From Candidatus Accumulibacter aalborgensis (GTDB lineage: Bacteria > Pseudomonadota > Gammaproteobacteria > Burkholderiales > Rhodocyclaceae): DNA of 64,000 nt. Below, piece by piece: positions 52,637 to 61,990 of the stretch (the first letter of the stretch is position 1; every line of letters starts with the position of its first letter). The DNA lies in contig NZ_FLQX01000035.1 in assembly GCF_900089955.1 (NCBI RefSeq), positions 166,653-230,652 on the forward strand, in the 5' to 3' direction. The translations under genes and the position numbers were made by a program. The notes under the pieces are model-generated. The model did not search any database. It was given only the letters and a program-made list of their open reading frames with translations, and was not told the origin of the DNA.

Positions 52637-52699
52637 AAATGACCGCAACTTACCTATTATCAGTGCCCACGGCGATGATCCCCCCTGTGCCGACAGGTA

Positions 52700-53440
52700 T
52701 CAGTCCATGAACATTCCACCGTTGACGTGAATCGTTGTCCCGGTGACATAGTCCGCCCCCGGTGAAGCGAGAAAGGCCACGGCGGCGGCCACGTCCTGGG
52801 GCGATCCGAAGCGACCCAGCGGAATGTTGCCCAGCAGCGACTCTTTCTGCCGATCGTTGAGCGCCCGCGTCATATCCGTGTCGATCATGCCAGGCGCCAC
52901 GCAGTTCACGGTGATGTTGCGGCTGCCGAGTTCTCTCGCCAGCGCCCGAGTCATGCCGGCAACCCCGGCCTTGGCGGCACAGTAGTTGGCCTGACCAGCA
53001 TTGCCCGTATGAGCGACGACCGAGGTTACGTTGATGATCCGCCCGCGCCGGGATTTCATCATGCCGCGCATGACCGCCCTGGAAAGGCGGAAGACGGCCT
53101 TCAGGTTGGTGTCCAGGACCGCGTCCCAGTCGTCGTCCTTCAGGCGCAGCGAAAGATTGTCGCGCGTAATGCCTGCATTATTGACCAGCACCGAGACCGT
53201 GCCACGGGATTTCTCGATCTGGCTGATCAGCGCATCGACCTGCGTCGCGTCACGCACTTCCAGGACGACCCCCTCACCTTGTATGCCGGCATCGGCCAGA
53301 AAAGCAGCGATTCCCGCGGCGCCGTCGGAACTGGTTGCCGTCCCGATCACCGTGGCACCCAGCCTGCCGAGTTCCAGAGCGATGGCCTGACCGATGCCAC
53401 GTGACGCCCCCGTGACCAGCGCCACTTGTCCGTTGAGCAT
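52700..53440 (-). CDS. fabG: 3-oxoacyl-[acyl-carrier-protein] reductase
   Basis: A 246-residue NADPH-dependent short-chain dehydrogenase that reduces 3-ketoacyl-ACP. The cofactor motif is TGASRGIG, then NNAG, with catalytic Ser140, Tyr153 and Lys157 in NYCAAKAG. It ends with GGMFMD, typical for FabG. It lies five bases after fabD. Confidence 0.97.
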   Translation of the reverse strand: MLNGQVALVTGASRGIGQAIALELGRLGATVIGTATSSDGAAGIAAFLADAGIQGEGVVLEVRDATQVDALISQIEKSRGTVSVLVNNAGITRDNLSLRLKDDDWDAVLDTNLKAVFRLSRAVMRGMMKSRRGRIINVTSVVAHTGNAGQANYCAAKAGVAGMTRALARELGSRNITVNCVAPGMIDTDMTRALNDRQKESLLGNIPLGRFGSPQDVAAAVAFLASPGADYVTGTTIHVNGGMFMD

Positions 53441-53445
53441 GGTCT

Positions 53446-54387
53446 TTACTCCAGGCTGGCCAGCGCAGCATCCATGGCCGCCAGATCAGCCAGCGCGACA
53501 CTGGTCAAGGTGTCCGCGCAACGCCTGGTGAGACCGGCCAGAACCTTCCCCGGCCCGCATTCGGCAACCGTCGCGATGTCCATGGTCGCCATCCTGCGCA
53601 TCGTCTCGACCCAGCGCACAGGTGAATAAGCCTGACGAATCAGGGCATCCTTGATCCTCGTACTGTCCGACTCGATGGCCACATCGGCGTTGTTGATCAC
53701 CGGGATCCGGGGCGCCGCAAAGCTCAAATCGGCCAGACGCACAGCCAGCTTGTCGGCTGCCGGCCTGATCAGCGACGAGTGGAAGGGTGCCGAAACCGGC
53801 AAAAGCAGTGCCCGCTTGGCGCCATGCGCCTTGCAAAGCTCGCAGGCACGCTCTACGGCCGCTTTGCTGCCGGCGATGACGGTCTGTCCCGGCCCGTTGA
53901 AATTGACCGGCTCAACGACGGCGCCGGTACCGATCGCCAGCGCCGCTTCAGCGCAGGCCTGAGCAATCCCGTCGTCATCCAGACCGAGAATCGCGGCCAT
54001 CGCACCGGCACCTGCCGGAACGGCTTCCTGCATGGCCGCAGCGCGCAGCCGAACGAGCGGCACCGCGTCCTGGAACGCGATGACACCGGCGGCCACCAGC
54101 GCTGAATACTCGCCGAGGCTGTGCCCGGCAACGACCGCCGGCAGCTTGCCGCCCTTGTCGAGCCACAGGCGATAAACCGCCACGCCGGCGGTGAGCATCA
54201 CCGGCTGCGTGTTGATGGTCTGCGCCAGCACTTCGGCCGGGCCCTCGGCAAGCAATTGCCAAAGGTCCTGGGCAAGCACCGCCGACGCTTCATCGAAGGT
54301 GGAGCGCACCACGGAAGAATCGCCATAGGCGGCCATCATGCCCACCGATTGCGACCCCTGACCGGGAAAAACGAACGCGAACGCCAT
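53446..54387 (-). CDS. fabD: Malonyl CoA-acyl carrier protein transacylase
   Basis: A 313-residue enzyme that loads malonate onto ACP. The nucleophile is Ser90 in AGHSLGEYSALV, the catalytic His lies in SAPFHSSLI, and FVFPGQGSQSVGM marks the start. ATG 54387 follows GGGAGGAT at good spacing; an upstream in-frame extension lies in fabH and is rejected. Confidence 0.97.
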   Translation of the reverse strand: MAFAFVFPGQGSQSVGMMAAYGDSSVVRSTFDEASAVLAQDLWQLLAEGPAEVLAQTINTQPVMLTAGVAVYRLWLDKGGKLPAVVAGHSLGEYSALVAAGVIAFQDAVPLVRLRAAAMQEAVPAGAGAMAAILGLDDDGIAQACAEAALAIGTGAVVEPVNFNGPGQTVIAGSKAAVERACELCKAHGAKRALLLPVSAPFHSSLIRPAADKLAVRLADLSFAAPRIPVINNADVAIESDSTRIKDALIRQAYSPVRWVETMRRMATMDIATVAECGPGKVLAGLTRRCADTLTSVALADLAAMDAALASLE

Positions 54388-54397
54388 GTATCCTCCC

Positions 54398-55357
54398 TTA
54401 AAGCTCGAACAGAACCGCGCCCCAGGTGAATCCCCCCCCGACACCTTCGAGCAACACCTTCTGCCCGGCCACAATGCGCCCGTCGCGAACCGCTTCGTCG
54501 AGCGCCAGAGGCACCGAGGCCGCCGACGTATTGCCATGCCGATCAACGGTGACCACGACTTTATCCATGGGCAGCTTCATTTTCCTGGCGGTCGCTTCGA
54601 GGATGCGAATGTTGGCCTGGTGCGGAATCAGCCAATCGATGCCCGATTGCGGAACGCCGGCAAGCCGGCAGCACTCGTCGGCCACTTCGGCCAGCGCGCG
54701 GACGGCAAATTTGAACACGGACTGCCCGTCCATGCGCAGGAAAGGATCGCCCGTGACCTTGCCGCCGCAGACGCTGCCTGGCACCGACAGGATGCCGTGG
54801 TACGAGCCATCGGCATGCAGCGCGGTGGCCAGGATGCCGGGCTTTTCCGCAGCCTCCAGCACCACCGCACCGGCACCATCGCCAAAAAGGACACAGGTGG
54901 CTCGGTCGGACCAATCGAGAATCTTTGAAAAAACCTCGGCGCCGACCACCAGAGCCCGCCGATGACTACCCGACTGGATGAACTTGTCGGCCACGGTCAG
55001 CGCATAGACGAATCCGCTGCATACCGCCTGGATGTCGAAGGCTGTCGCACCATGGTTGCCGAGTTTGCTCTGCAGCAGACAGGCAGTGCTCGGAAAAATG
55101 ACATCGGGCGTCGAGGTGGCGACAATGATCAGGTCCAGATCGCCAGCGTCCAGACCGGCGGCGGCCAGTGCTCGCCGGCTCGCTTCCACCGCCAGATCAC
55201 TGGCCGTTTCACCGTTCTCCGCCAGATGGCGGAACTTGATCCCGGTCCGACTGGTAACCCACTCATCGCTGGTTTCGATGCCGCGGCGTGCAAGATCATC
55301 GTTGCTGACCGCCGGGCCAGGCAGAAAACTGCCGATGCCGGCAAGGCGAGAGAACAT
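54398..55357 (-). CDS. fabH: 3-oxoacyl-[acyl-carrier-protein] synthase III
   Basis: A 319-residue enzyme that initiates fatty-acid synthesis by condensing acetyl-CoA with malonyl-ACP. The nucleophile is Cys113 in [12 protein letters not shown], with His in [10 protein letters not shown] and Asn in [12 protein letters not shown]. It starts one base after the plsX stop, so the two are coupled. Confidence 0.97.
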   Translation of the reverse strand: MFSRLAGIGSFLPGPAVSNDDLARRGIETSDEWVTSRTGIKFRHLAENGETASDLAVEASRRALAAAGLDAGDLDLIIVATSTPDVIFPSTACLLQSKLGNHGATAFDIQAVCSGFVYALTVADKFIQSGSHRRALVVGAEVFSKILDWSDRATCVLFGDGAGAVVLEAAEKPGILATALHADGSYHGILSVPGSVCGGKVTGDPFLRMDGQSVFKFAVRALAEVADECCRLAGVPQSGIDWLIPHQANIRILEATARKMKLPMDKVVVTVDRHGNTSAASVPLALDEAVRDGRIVAGQKVLLEGVGGGFTWGAVLFEL

Positions 55358-55358
55358 A

Positions 55359-56372
55359 CTAAGCGGTCTCCTGAATCGGTTGTCTTTGCGCCACGCGTTC
55401 GCTGATGCGCGCTAGAACACCACTCCTGGCCTCTTCGGCGGCGCGCCGCAGCGCACAGCCGAAGGCGACGGCATCGGCCGAGCCGTGGCTCTTGACGACG
55501 ATACCCCTCAGGCCGAGCAGGCTGGCGCCGTTGTACTGCCGATGATCCACACGGCTCTTGAACCTTTTGAGCACCGGCATGGCGACTAGAGCAACCAGCC
55601 TGGTGAACAGATTGCGTTTGAATTCCTGACGCAGAAAAGTGGCCAGCAGTTGCGCCAGACCTTCCGATGCCTTCAGTGCCACATTGCCGACAAAACCATC
55701 GCAGACGATGACTTCAGCCTCACCCTTGTAGAGGCCGTCACCCTCGACATTGCCGATGAAATTCAGGTCCGAGTTCCACAGCAGTTCGGCCGCGCGCTTG
55801 ACCACATCATTCCCCTTGATCGCTTCCTCGCCGATGTTGAGGATGGCGACCGTCGGTCGGTCGCGGTGCTCGATCGCCGAAACCAGCGCAGCGCCCATGA
55901 TGCCGAACTGCAGCAGGTGCTCGGGATCGCAATCGACGTTGGCGCCAAGGTCCAGCACGTGGGTGTGCCCGGTCAGCGTCGGCAGGGCAGCGCAAATCGC
56001 CGGGCGATCGATCCCCGGCAACATTTTGAGGACGAAGCGGGAAACGGCCATCAGCGCGCCGGTATTGCCGGCCGAAACACAGGCATCCGCCACGCCCTCC
56101 TTGACCAGGTTAACCGCGACGCGCATCGAAGAGTCCTTCTTGCTACGTAGCGCGAGCGCCGGCGATTCGCCCATGGCGACCACCTCGGTGGAATGACGTA
56201 CGGATACTCGCTGGTCAGCGGACTCCCCCAGGAAAAGCCGAATGGTCTCGGCAAGACCGACCAGAATGACGCGAACGTCGTCATGATCACGCACGAAATC
56301 CAGCGCGGCTGGCACGGTTACCTGGGGACCGTGGTCCCCGCCCATGCAGTCGATGGCGACGGTAATTGTCAT
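55359..56372 (-). CDS. plsX: Phosphate acyltransferase PlsX
   Basis: A 337-residue enzyme that converts acyl-ACP to acyl-phosphate for phospholipid synthesis. It begins with [18 protein letters not shown] and contains [16 protein letters not shown] and [15 protein letters not shown], all characteristic of the family. ATG 56372 is preferred over a start ten codons upstream because the conserved sequence begins directly there. It follows rpmF by 69 bases. Confidence 0.96.
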   Translation of the reverse strand: MTITVAIDCMGGDHGPQVTVPAALDFVRDHDDVRVILVGLAETIRLFLGESADQRVSVRHSTEVVAMGESPALALRSKKDSSMRVAVNLVKEGVADACVSAGNTGALMAVSRFVLKMLPGIDRPAICAALPTLTGHTHVLDLGANVDCDPEHLLQFGIMGAALVSAIEHRDRPTVAILNIGEEAIKGNDVVKRAAELLWNSDLNFIGNVEGDGLYKGEAEVIVCDGFVGNVALKASEGLAQLLATFLRQEFKRNLFTRLVALVAMPVLKRFKSRVDHRQYNGASLLGLRGIVVKSHGSADAVAFGCALRRAAEEARSGVLARISERVAQRQPIQETA

Positions 56373-56441
56373 CCGTTGGCAGACAAAAGGAAAGGCAGGC
56401 AACTCACCCGCAAGGGAAGCTGCCTGCCCACTCCCGTCGAA

Positions 56442-56621
56442 TCACTCGGCCGGACTCTTGACGACCTTCTTGCCCCGATAATGGCCCGACGGGCTGATGT
56501 GATGGCGCAGGTGAACCTCGCCCGTGGTCGGCTCGACGGCCAGCGGCTGGCTGCTCAGGAAACCATGGGCACGATGCATGCCACGCTTGGACGGGGATTT
56601 CTTGTTCTGTTGCACAGCCAT
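56442..56621 (-). CDS. rpmF: 50S ribosomal protein L32
   Basis: A 59-residue ribosomal protein starting [18 protein letters not shown], the typical L32 N-terminus. The paired zinc cysteines of some L32 proteins are absent, and the region that would hold them reads [11 protein letters not shown], so this is the cysteine-free (C-minus) form. It lies between yceD and plsX, as in most proteobacteria. Confidence 0.97.
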   Translation of the reverse strand: MAVQQNKKSPSKRGMHRAHGFLSSQPLAVEPTTGEVHLRHHISPSGHYRGKKVVKSPAE

Positions 56622-56645
56622 GACAAACTCCTAGAATCAAACTCA

Positions 56646-57137
56646 TCAAGACCGGCTCTGAAGGCCGGCCAAAACCGAAAACGGCGACAATATTGCCTCG
56701 TCGTGCGCCGCGCCGGGTAGCACGCAATCGTCGTGGCGCGGTACCGTCGGAAGCGCGAGAAGGATCTCGTCTTCGATCAGCGCGACCACATCAAGGTCTT
56801 TCTGAGCGGGAAGAAAATCCCTGGAGTCATCCTCCAGTTCTTCCTGCGTCAGGTCTCCATCGCCGTCGACAAACTCGAGCAGACTACGCAAGTCGAGGCG
56901 GTACTCGAGCGCCTCCAGACAACGCTGGCAGCGCAGCGACAGAACTCCGTCCACCTGCAGCAGCACCTGCGGTCGGTTGCGATTCCCGACGCCACCTTCG
57001 AGGCGATAGGTCAGGCAGCCGGCAGAAGCGGTCAGCAGATCAAGCAGGCGAGTCAGCGTGGCGACCTGCAGCTCGCCTTGCAGCGAACCGCCCTCTTGTC
57101 CAAAAGCCAGACTATCAATAAGCACGCGTCGCGACAT
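56646..57137 (-). CDS. yceD: DUF177 protein YceD (large-ribosomal-RNA accumulation protein)
   Basis: A 163-residue DUF177 protein. It has the conserved SLRCQRCLEALEYRL Cys-x-x-Cys motif and an acidic C-terminal region (DLDVVALIEDEILLALP). YceD homologues are needed for normal 23S rRNA levels in plants and bacteria. It opens the yceD-rpmF-plsX-fabHDG-acpP-fabF run. A strong promoter lies immediately upstream with almost no leader. Confidence 0.93.
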   Translation of the reverse strand: MSRRVLIDSLAFGQEGGSLQGELQVATLTRLLDLLTASAGCLTYRLEGGVGNRNRPQVLLQVDGVLSLRCQRCLEALEYRLDLRSLLEFVDGDGDLTQEELEDDSRDFLPAQKDLDVVALIEDEILLALPTVPRHDDCVLPGAAHDEAILSPFSVLAGLQSRS

Positions 57138-57146
57138 AAGGGGCGC

Positions 57147-57175
57147 ATGATATTATTTTCGGCTTTTGAAGTCAA
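57147..57175 (-). promoter_or_regulatory. Promoter of the yceD-rpmF-plsX-fab operon
   Basis: On the minus strand TTGACT (57170-57175) and TATCAT (57147-57152) are 17 bases apart, close to consensus. The yceD ATG (57135-57137) begins only nine bases after the -10 box. The message would have a leader of about three bases or none, and no ribosome-binding site. Confidence 0.7.
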
Positions 57176-57274
57176 AGCGGTGAAGCGGGAAAAACAGGTG
57201 TTTCCGGATTTTTCCCCTTTCGCTGTCCCTTCCATCTCCCTTCCCTGTCCCTCCACGCTCGGATCAATTCCCTG

Positions 57275-57892
57275 ATGCCCATGCCGCCACTCGTCCTTGC
57301 CTCGACTTCCCCGTTCCGACGTGAATTGCTGGCCCGACTGGGTCTGCCGTTTGCGACGGCCAACCCGGCAGTGGACGAAGCACCGCTGCCCGGCGAGAAA
57401 CCGGAAGCCAGCGCCCTGCGCCTTTCGCAGGCCAAGGCCCGCGCCGTCGCCGACAGCCATCCCGGCGCCCTGATCATCGGCAGCGACCAGGTGGCCTATC
57501 TTGACGGACACGTTTTTGGCAAACCGGAGACCCACCAGAATGCGCTGCGCCAGTTGCAGTCGATGCGCGGTCGCCAGGTCAACTTCTTCACGGGACTTTG
57601 TCTCCTTGACGCAAGAACCGGCCGAGCCCACCTGCGCGGTGTGCCAACGGTGGTCACTTTTCGGGACCTGACCGACCATGAAATCGAGAATTATCTGCGC
57701 CGGGAGCAGCCCTACAATTGCGCCGGCAGTGCCAAATCAGAAGGGCTGGGAATTGCACTAATCGCCCGGATCGACGGCGAAGACCCCAACGCCCTGATCG
57801 GATTGCCCCTCATCGCGCTCTGCGACCTTTTGCGGCTCGAGAACGTAGCGGTTCTTGATCAGCCCCCGACCGCTCATCCGGCCATCAACTGA
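57275..57892 (+). CDS. maf: Maf-family nucleotide pyrophosphatase
   Basis: A 205-residue house-cleaning pyrophosphatase. [19 protein letters not shown] is the family start, [10 protein letters not shown] holds the catalytic acid, and [17 protein letters not shown] is the subgroup motif that points to the YceF (7-methyl-GTP) branch. These enzymes remove modified nucleotides from the pool. It is divergent from yceD and overlaps the next gene by one base (TGATG). Confidence 0.94.
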   Translation: MPMPPLVLASTSPFRRELLARLGLPFATANPAVDEAPLPGEKPEASALRLSQAKARAVADSHPGALIIGSDQVAYLDGHVFGKPETHQNALRQLQSMRGRQVNFFTGLCLLDARTGRAHLRGVPTVVTFRDLTDHEIENYLRREQPYNCAGSAKSEGLGIALIARIDGEDPNALIGLPLIALCDLLRLENVAVLDQPPTAHPAIN

Positions 57893-58602
57893 TGAACAAG
57901 GGCAGGCTCTATCTGATCCCCGTTCCACTCGGACAAACTCCGGCCGCAGCCGTCCTGCCCGCACCCGTTCGCGCCTGCGCACAGAGACTGAGGAATTTCG
58001 TCGCCGAAAACGCGAAGTCGGCGCGCGCTTTCCTCAAGTCGCTTCCTTCTGACTGGCCCCTGCAAGAGATCGAGATTCACGAACTCAACGACCACACAGC
58101 GGCCAGCGAACTGCCGCGCCTGCTGGCCCCGCTACTGGCAGGAAGAGACCTCGGACTGATCTCGGAGGCCGGCTGCCCAGCCGTCGCCGACCCTGGCGCG
58201 GCACTGGTTGCCTTGGCCCATCGGGAAGCTATCCAGGTGATTCCGCTGGTCGGCCCATCGTCCATTCTGCTCGCCCTGATGGGCTCGGGGCTGGGCGGCC
58301 AGTGCTTCACGTTCCACGGCTACCTGCCCAGCGCCACTCAAGAACGCGAAAAGCGCTTGCGTGAACTGGAGAAACAATCGCGGCAGGAACAAAGCACGCA
58401 GATCTTCATCGAAACGCCCTACCGCAACCGCCAGATGCTCGAATCGCTGTTCAGGACCTGCGCCCCCAACACGCGTATCTGTGTGGCCACCGACCTCACG
58501 CTGGACAGCGAGCAGATCAGGACCCGCCCGGTTGCCGAATGGCAACGCCAGCCCTTGCCCGAAATCAGCCGCCGCCCGACGGTATTCCTGCTGCAGGGCT
58601 AG
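57892..58602 (+). CDS. SAM-dependent methyltransferase of the tetrapyrrole-methylase/RsmI family
   Basis: A 236-residue protein with the RsmI-like fold: LYLIPVPLGQ near the N-terminus, LISEAGCPAVADPGAALV (cofactor loop), LVGPSSILLALMGSGL and FIETPYRNRQML. RsmI 2'-O-methylates C1402 of 16S rRNA. This is a shorter paralogue often found next to maf in betaproteobacteria, so its target is uncertain. Its stop TAG shares a CTAG with the stop of the convergent defence-like operon, with no intergenic space. Confidence 0.85.
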   Translation: MNKGRLYLIPVPLGQTPAAAVLPAPVRACAQRLRNFVAENAKSARAFLKSLPSDWPLQEIEIHELNDHTAASELPRLLAPLLAGRDLGLISEAGCPAVADPGAALVALAHREAIQVIPLVGPSSILLALMGSGLGGQCFTFHGYLPSATQEREKRLRELEKQSRQEQSTQIFIETPYRNRQMLESLFRTCAPNTRICVATDLTLDSEQIRTRPVAEWQRQPLPEISRRPTVFLLQG

Positions 58603-59420
58603 TCCTCAAATCCACCATTCTTGAACTTCAACTGATTGCAGTTTTCGCGCACCGCTCGCTGGACGCCCTCGTCGAAACCATTTTCACACTCCGCCTGAAT
58701 CTCGACAGAAATCGTCAAGCGAACATCAGAGCGGTTGAGTAGCATGACGATCTCATCGACGACATCACCGAATTGCGGCTTGGGCTGCAGCGGGTTCAGT
58801 TCTACCGTGCCAAAGAACGAACGCCGCTTGGCCGCCTTCGGCGGCTCTGGTTTATAGCCGGGACCAACCGGCGTTTCCATGCCGCGCGACGGAGTGCTTG
58901 TGCTTGTGCCTGTCGTCAGCACAGCATGACCGCCCACCTGAATCGCGATCGCAGCTTTCCGCTCCTCTTCTTCGGCGTGCAGCACCTTGTCGAACGCTTC
59001 CGCTGCCTTGGGTTCGACGAGCAGAAGTGAGTCGTCGAGGATAGGCGTCGTCGCTGTGCCGTATTGGAAACCCACATAACGATCGCCATCTCGGCCATAA
59101 GCCAGGCCGAAGAAATCACGCGAGACGGCACCGGCAGCCAGCGTCTGCCGCAAGACCTGGGAGTCGAGAAGGCGAGGCAGGTAGAGATAGGCACAGGTCT
59201 TGTGCCAGAGGTCCAGTGCGCCAACAGCCTGCGTGTCGTCTTTCCAGAACCATGTTTTAAGCAGCTTCGAGAGATGAATCGGTGCCCAATCGCCGATCAG
59301 CAGTTCGTTGTCCTTCAAGATCTGTTCAATCTCCTGCATCCGGTTGATCGTGGCCGGATTGATCTGGAAGTGTTCCCACGTGATGTCGGAAATGCCTTTC
59401 CCCGGCTTGGCCACCTGCAT
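58599..59420 (-). CDS. C-terminal fragment of the split DUF499 protein
   Basis: This frame is in phase with the upstream DUF499 frame and is separated from it by one TAG codon (59433-59435). The first possible starts after the stop are GTG 59426 and ATG 59420; the ATG gives 273 residues. It includes ISDITWEHFQINPATINRM, WAPIHLSKLLKTWFW, TCAYLYLPRL and FFGLAYGRDGDRYVGF. I recall these as the C-terminal part of full-length DUF499/COG1483 proteins, where the two halves are one chain. No ribosome-binding site precedes the ATG. Without read-through or re-initiation, this half is lost. Confidence 0.75.
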   Translation of the reverse strand: MQVAKPGKGISDITWEHFQINPATINRMQEIEQILKDNELLIGDWAPIHLSKLLKTWFWKDDTQAVGALDLWHKTCAYLYLPRLLDSQVLRQTLAAGAVSRDFFGLAYGRDGDRYVGFQYGTATTPILDDSLLLVEPKAAEAFDKVLHAEEEERKAAIAIQVGGHAVLTTGTSTSTPSRGMETPVGPGYKPEPPKAAKRRSFFGTVELNPLQPKPQFGDVVDEIVMLLNRSDVRLTISVEIQAECENGFDEGVQRAVRENCNQLKFKNGGFED

Positions 59421-59432
59421 CGGCACGAGTAG

Positions 59433-61448
59433 CTATTTGTAGCTTTCCCGAACCATCCGATCAAGCCCGCCCCTGGCTTCTTCAAGGCTCTTGCTGGCCT
59501 GTTTTCCTTGCAGCATATCGAGGTTGAGCCGGCCTTCCTTCACGTCAGCAACGATTGATTGCCAGGCCAGCACCGAGCGCACCTGGTCCTTGAGGCGGCT
59601 GACGGTATCGATATCAGCGGCCATGAAGATCAGCCGGTTCTGTTTCTGACGCGGCTGATCGCCACGGTTTTTCAGAATCTCGCTGGCTCGCGTGAGGGCG
59701 GCCGTAGCGGTCTGCCCTGAGCGGCTGAAGGGTGCATCGGGGGCCAATAACACGAGGCGCAAGGACCAGTCGTCGGGAACGTCGCCACTGTTCGTGAACC
59801 CATGGACACCGCCGAAAACGCCTGATGCGAAGCGCAGCTTGTCGCGAACGAACGGAAAAACATCCTCCTTGTCGTTGAACCGGCGTTTGCGGTCCTCCAT
59901 CTCGCGCCGCAGGTTGGGGCGGGTATCGAACCAGTAGCGGCTGTTCGCGCTGTTCAGGTATTGCAGTTTGTCGACGATGGCCCGCAGCGCATCCTTGTAG
60001 TGGCCAAGCACCTGCCCTGGTTGCGCGCAAGCCAGCAGCAGGCGTTCCTGTTCCAGCCCACGATGATGCTTGGCGCCGCCGACGTTGCCGGCATCGGGCG
60101 CACTGCCGAGAAAGATAGCGCGCGCCAATCGCCGGCAGGCGTGAATGGCGCCAAAGATCGGTCGCGTCGTATCGAGGTCGGTGGTCGCCGCGCGCTCGCC
60201 GTCGATGTCCTTTTCGACGACGGGGTCCCAGCCTTGCGCCAGGTAGTAGATTGACTCATTGCGCACGTCCGCGTCGTAAAGCGGCAGGCTGGCCGGCTGG
60301 ATCAGGAGGTCGTTGTTGTTGTCCTTCCATAGCCGGTGGATCACTTTGGCCATCAGCTTCAACACGCCACGCGTGCGTTGGAAGTTATCGAGCGACGACC
60401 AGTCTTCATAAAGCCGGTCGAACACTTCGGGATGCAGCGGATACGCCTGCTGCAAACGCGTGAAGTAATGGCTGTCCTGCGTCTCGGCCGGGAACTCACC
60501 ACTGTGAGCGGTGTAGAGATCGGCGTAGGCCCGGCACACCGCTTCAGCGGCCAGCCGGTCGTTGATCGCGGTAAACAAGCGACGGCGAACGATCTCGAAG
60601 GCTTCCTCGGCGGCCACCAGCTTCCACAGCGCCTGCACACGGCCGAAATAATGTGAGAGTGCCGCCAGGGCGTTGATCCCCTTCTGGCTGCCGGCTTCCT
60701 TGTCGGATTCCGGCAACGAGGCCAGCAATACCGCAGTGGAGACCGCTTTCATCGCCTCGGTCAGCGCCTGGACGAACGAGAGATTCGAGTCGTAGGTGCC
60801 GCCGGTAAAAGACTTGCCCTCCTCGAACTGACGGACGTAGGCCACCAGTTCGTCGATCAGGATCACGGACGGGGCATGATCGGCAATCAACTGGCTCAGC
60901 ACTTCCTTGCCGGGCGAGGTGCCCGACAGATCAGAATCCTTGACGCGAGCGTAAGCAGCTTCCCCGCCAATCTGCCACGCAAGCTCCCCCCACAGGGTAT
61001 GCACCAGCACGCCGCCGCGTGGCTGTGGCTGGCTGGGCGATAAGCGGATGCCATCGATCACCACGATGCGCGCCTGCGGCAATTCGGTGATACCAGCCAT
61101 GTCGAGAATCGGTGGAATACCCTGCAACTGGCTTGCCGGCGCATCGCCCTTGGCCAGATGATAGACGGCCAGCATGGTGTGCGTCTTACCACCGCCGAAA
61201 GCGGTTTGCAACTGGATCACCGGATCGCCGCCGCGTCCTGTCAGCCGCTTGACCACCGAATCGAGCAAGAGCCGCATGCCTTCGGTGATGAAGGTGCGCT
61301 CGAAAAAGAGCGCGGGGTTCTGATACTCAGCCGTCGCCATGCCCTCATGCACACGCGAAATGTCCGCAGCAAACTCGGCCTGCTGGAAAGTGCCGCGCAG
61401 AACATCCTCGTGAGGAATGGCGATTTCACGCCAGGGCTTCAAGCTCAT
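59433..61448 (-). CDS. DUF499 (COG1483-type) ATPase, N-terminal 671 residues, interrupted by TAG
   Basis: The ATPase half of a DUF499 protein. It begins [19 protein letters not shown]. It has a Walker A motif FGGGKTH at about residues 84-90, a Walker B motif ILIDELVAY at about 196-204, and further conserved blocks such as [15 protein letters not shown] and [17 protein letters not shown]499 proteins are large AAA+ ATPases encoded with DUF1156 methylases in anti-phage loci. The frame stops with TAG directly after ESYK and continues in phase. Homologues from memory have Trp there (TGG), so a single G-to-A change is likely. With Trp restored the protein would be 949 residues, normal for the family. 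ATG 61448 overlaps the preceding gene by four bases. Confidence 0.82.
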   Translation of the reverse strand: MSLKPWREIAIPHEDVLRGTFQQAEFAADISRVHEGMATAEYQNPALFFERTFITEGMRLLLDSVVKRLTGRGGDPVIQLQTAFGGGKTHTMLAVYHLAKGDAPASQLQGIPPILDMAGITELPQARIVVIDGIRLSPSQPQPRGGVLVHTLWGELAWQIGGEAAYARVKDSDLSGTSPGKEVLSQLIADHAPSVILIDELVAYVRQFEEGKSFTGGTYDSNLSFVQALTEAMKAVSTAVLLASLPESDKEAGSQKGINALAALSHYFGRVQALWKLVAAEEAFEIVRRRLFTAINDRLAAEAVCRAYADLYTAHSGEFPAETQDSHYFTRLQQAYPLHPEVFDRLYEDWSSLDNFQRTRGVLKLMAKVIHRLWKDNNNDLLIQPASLPLYDADVRNESIYYLAQGWDPVVEKDIDGERAATTDLDTTRPIFGAIHACRRLARAIFLGSAPDAGNVGGAKHHRGLEQERLLLACAQPGQVLGHYKDALRAIVDKLQYLNSANSRYWFDTRPNLRREMEDRKRRFNDKEDVFPFVRDKLRFASGVFGGVHGFTNSGDVPDDWSLRLVLLAPDAPFSRSGQTATAALTRASEILKNRGDQPRQKQNRLIFMAADIDTVSRLKDQVRSVLAWQSIVADVKEGRLNLDMLQGKQASKSLEEARGGLDRMVRESYK

Positions 61449-61990
61449 TGCCTTTCTTTCTTTGGCGCGGGTTCGACCCGCCAGGGCAAACGGGCGATCG
61501 CCACACCGGTCCCGTAGCAAAGCGCATGGGGATCGACTGCGTGCAGTTCGTGGCGCAACTGCGTCACCGCCGTTCGTGGATCGATGATCTGCTTGAACAG
61601 GTGTGAGGGATGGTCCGGCTGGTCCAGATGCAGTGCGATACGCAGAACATTCGCACGCATCGCTTGTTGGCAAAAATCTCGCTCATCAGGGTCATTGGCC
61701 TGAAGACGCGCCGTCGCCAGGCCAGCCAGCGTCGCCCGCACCTTGCCCGCGACCTCCGAGAACACGGAGCCGGCCTTGCTGCGCCGATTCCTCCGGTAAT
61801 CCTTTACCTCGATCAACCAGCACTCGCCTGCAGGTGAAAGGGCGACGGCATCGACGGCTTTTGATCCGCCCGCGAAGGACTGGAACTGATTGCGATGAAA
61901 GCGGGAATCGTCGTACTTGAGCACCCGCCATCCGTCGGCGAAGGTGAAGCGCTGGCCGTCGACCTCCACGGCAAGGGGAGCACTGGTCAT
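61445..61990 (-). CDS. Small protein with a PD-(D/E)XK nuclease-like motif
   Basis: A 181-residue protein. Residues 45-66 read as a PD-(D/E)XK-type core: Asp47 in AVDAVAL and, thirteen residues later, the Glu61-Val62-Lys63 triplet in WLIEVKDYR, each in a predicted beta strand. This pattern is typical of Mg-dependent nucleases of the restriction-enzyme fold. The rest is helical and unrecognised. Its ATG overlaps the stop of the ATPase gene by four bases, and its own stop overlaps the DUF499 start by four, so it is translated together with both. I infer a nuclease effector acting with the ATPase. No search was possible. Confidence 0.65.
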   Translation of the reverse strand: MTSAPLAVEVDGQRFTFADGWRVLKYDDSRFHRNQFQSFAGGSKAVDAVALSPAGECWLIEVKDYRRNRRSKAGSVFSEVAGKVRATLAGLATARLQANDPDERDFCQQAMRANVLRIALHLDQPDHPSHLFKQIIDPRTAVTQLRHELHAVDPHALCYGTGVAIARLPWRVEPAPKKERQ

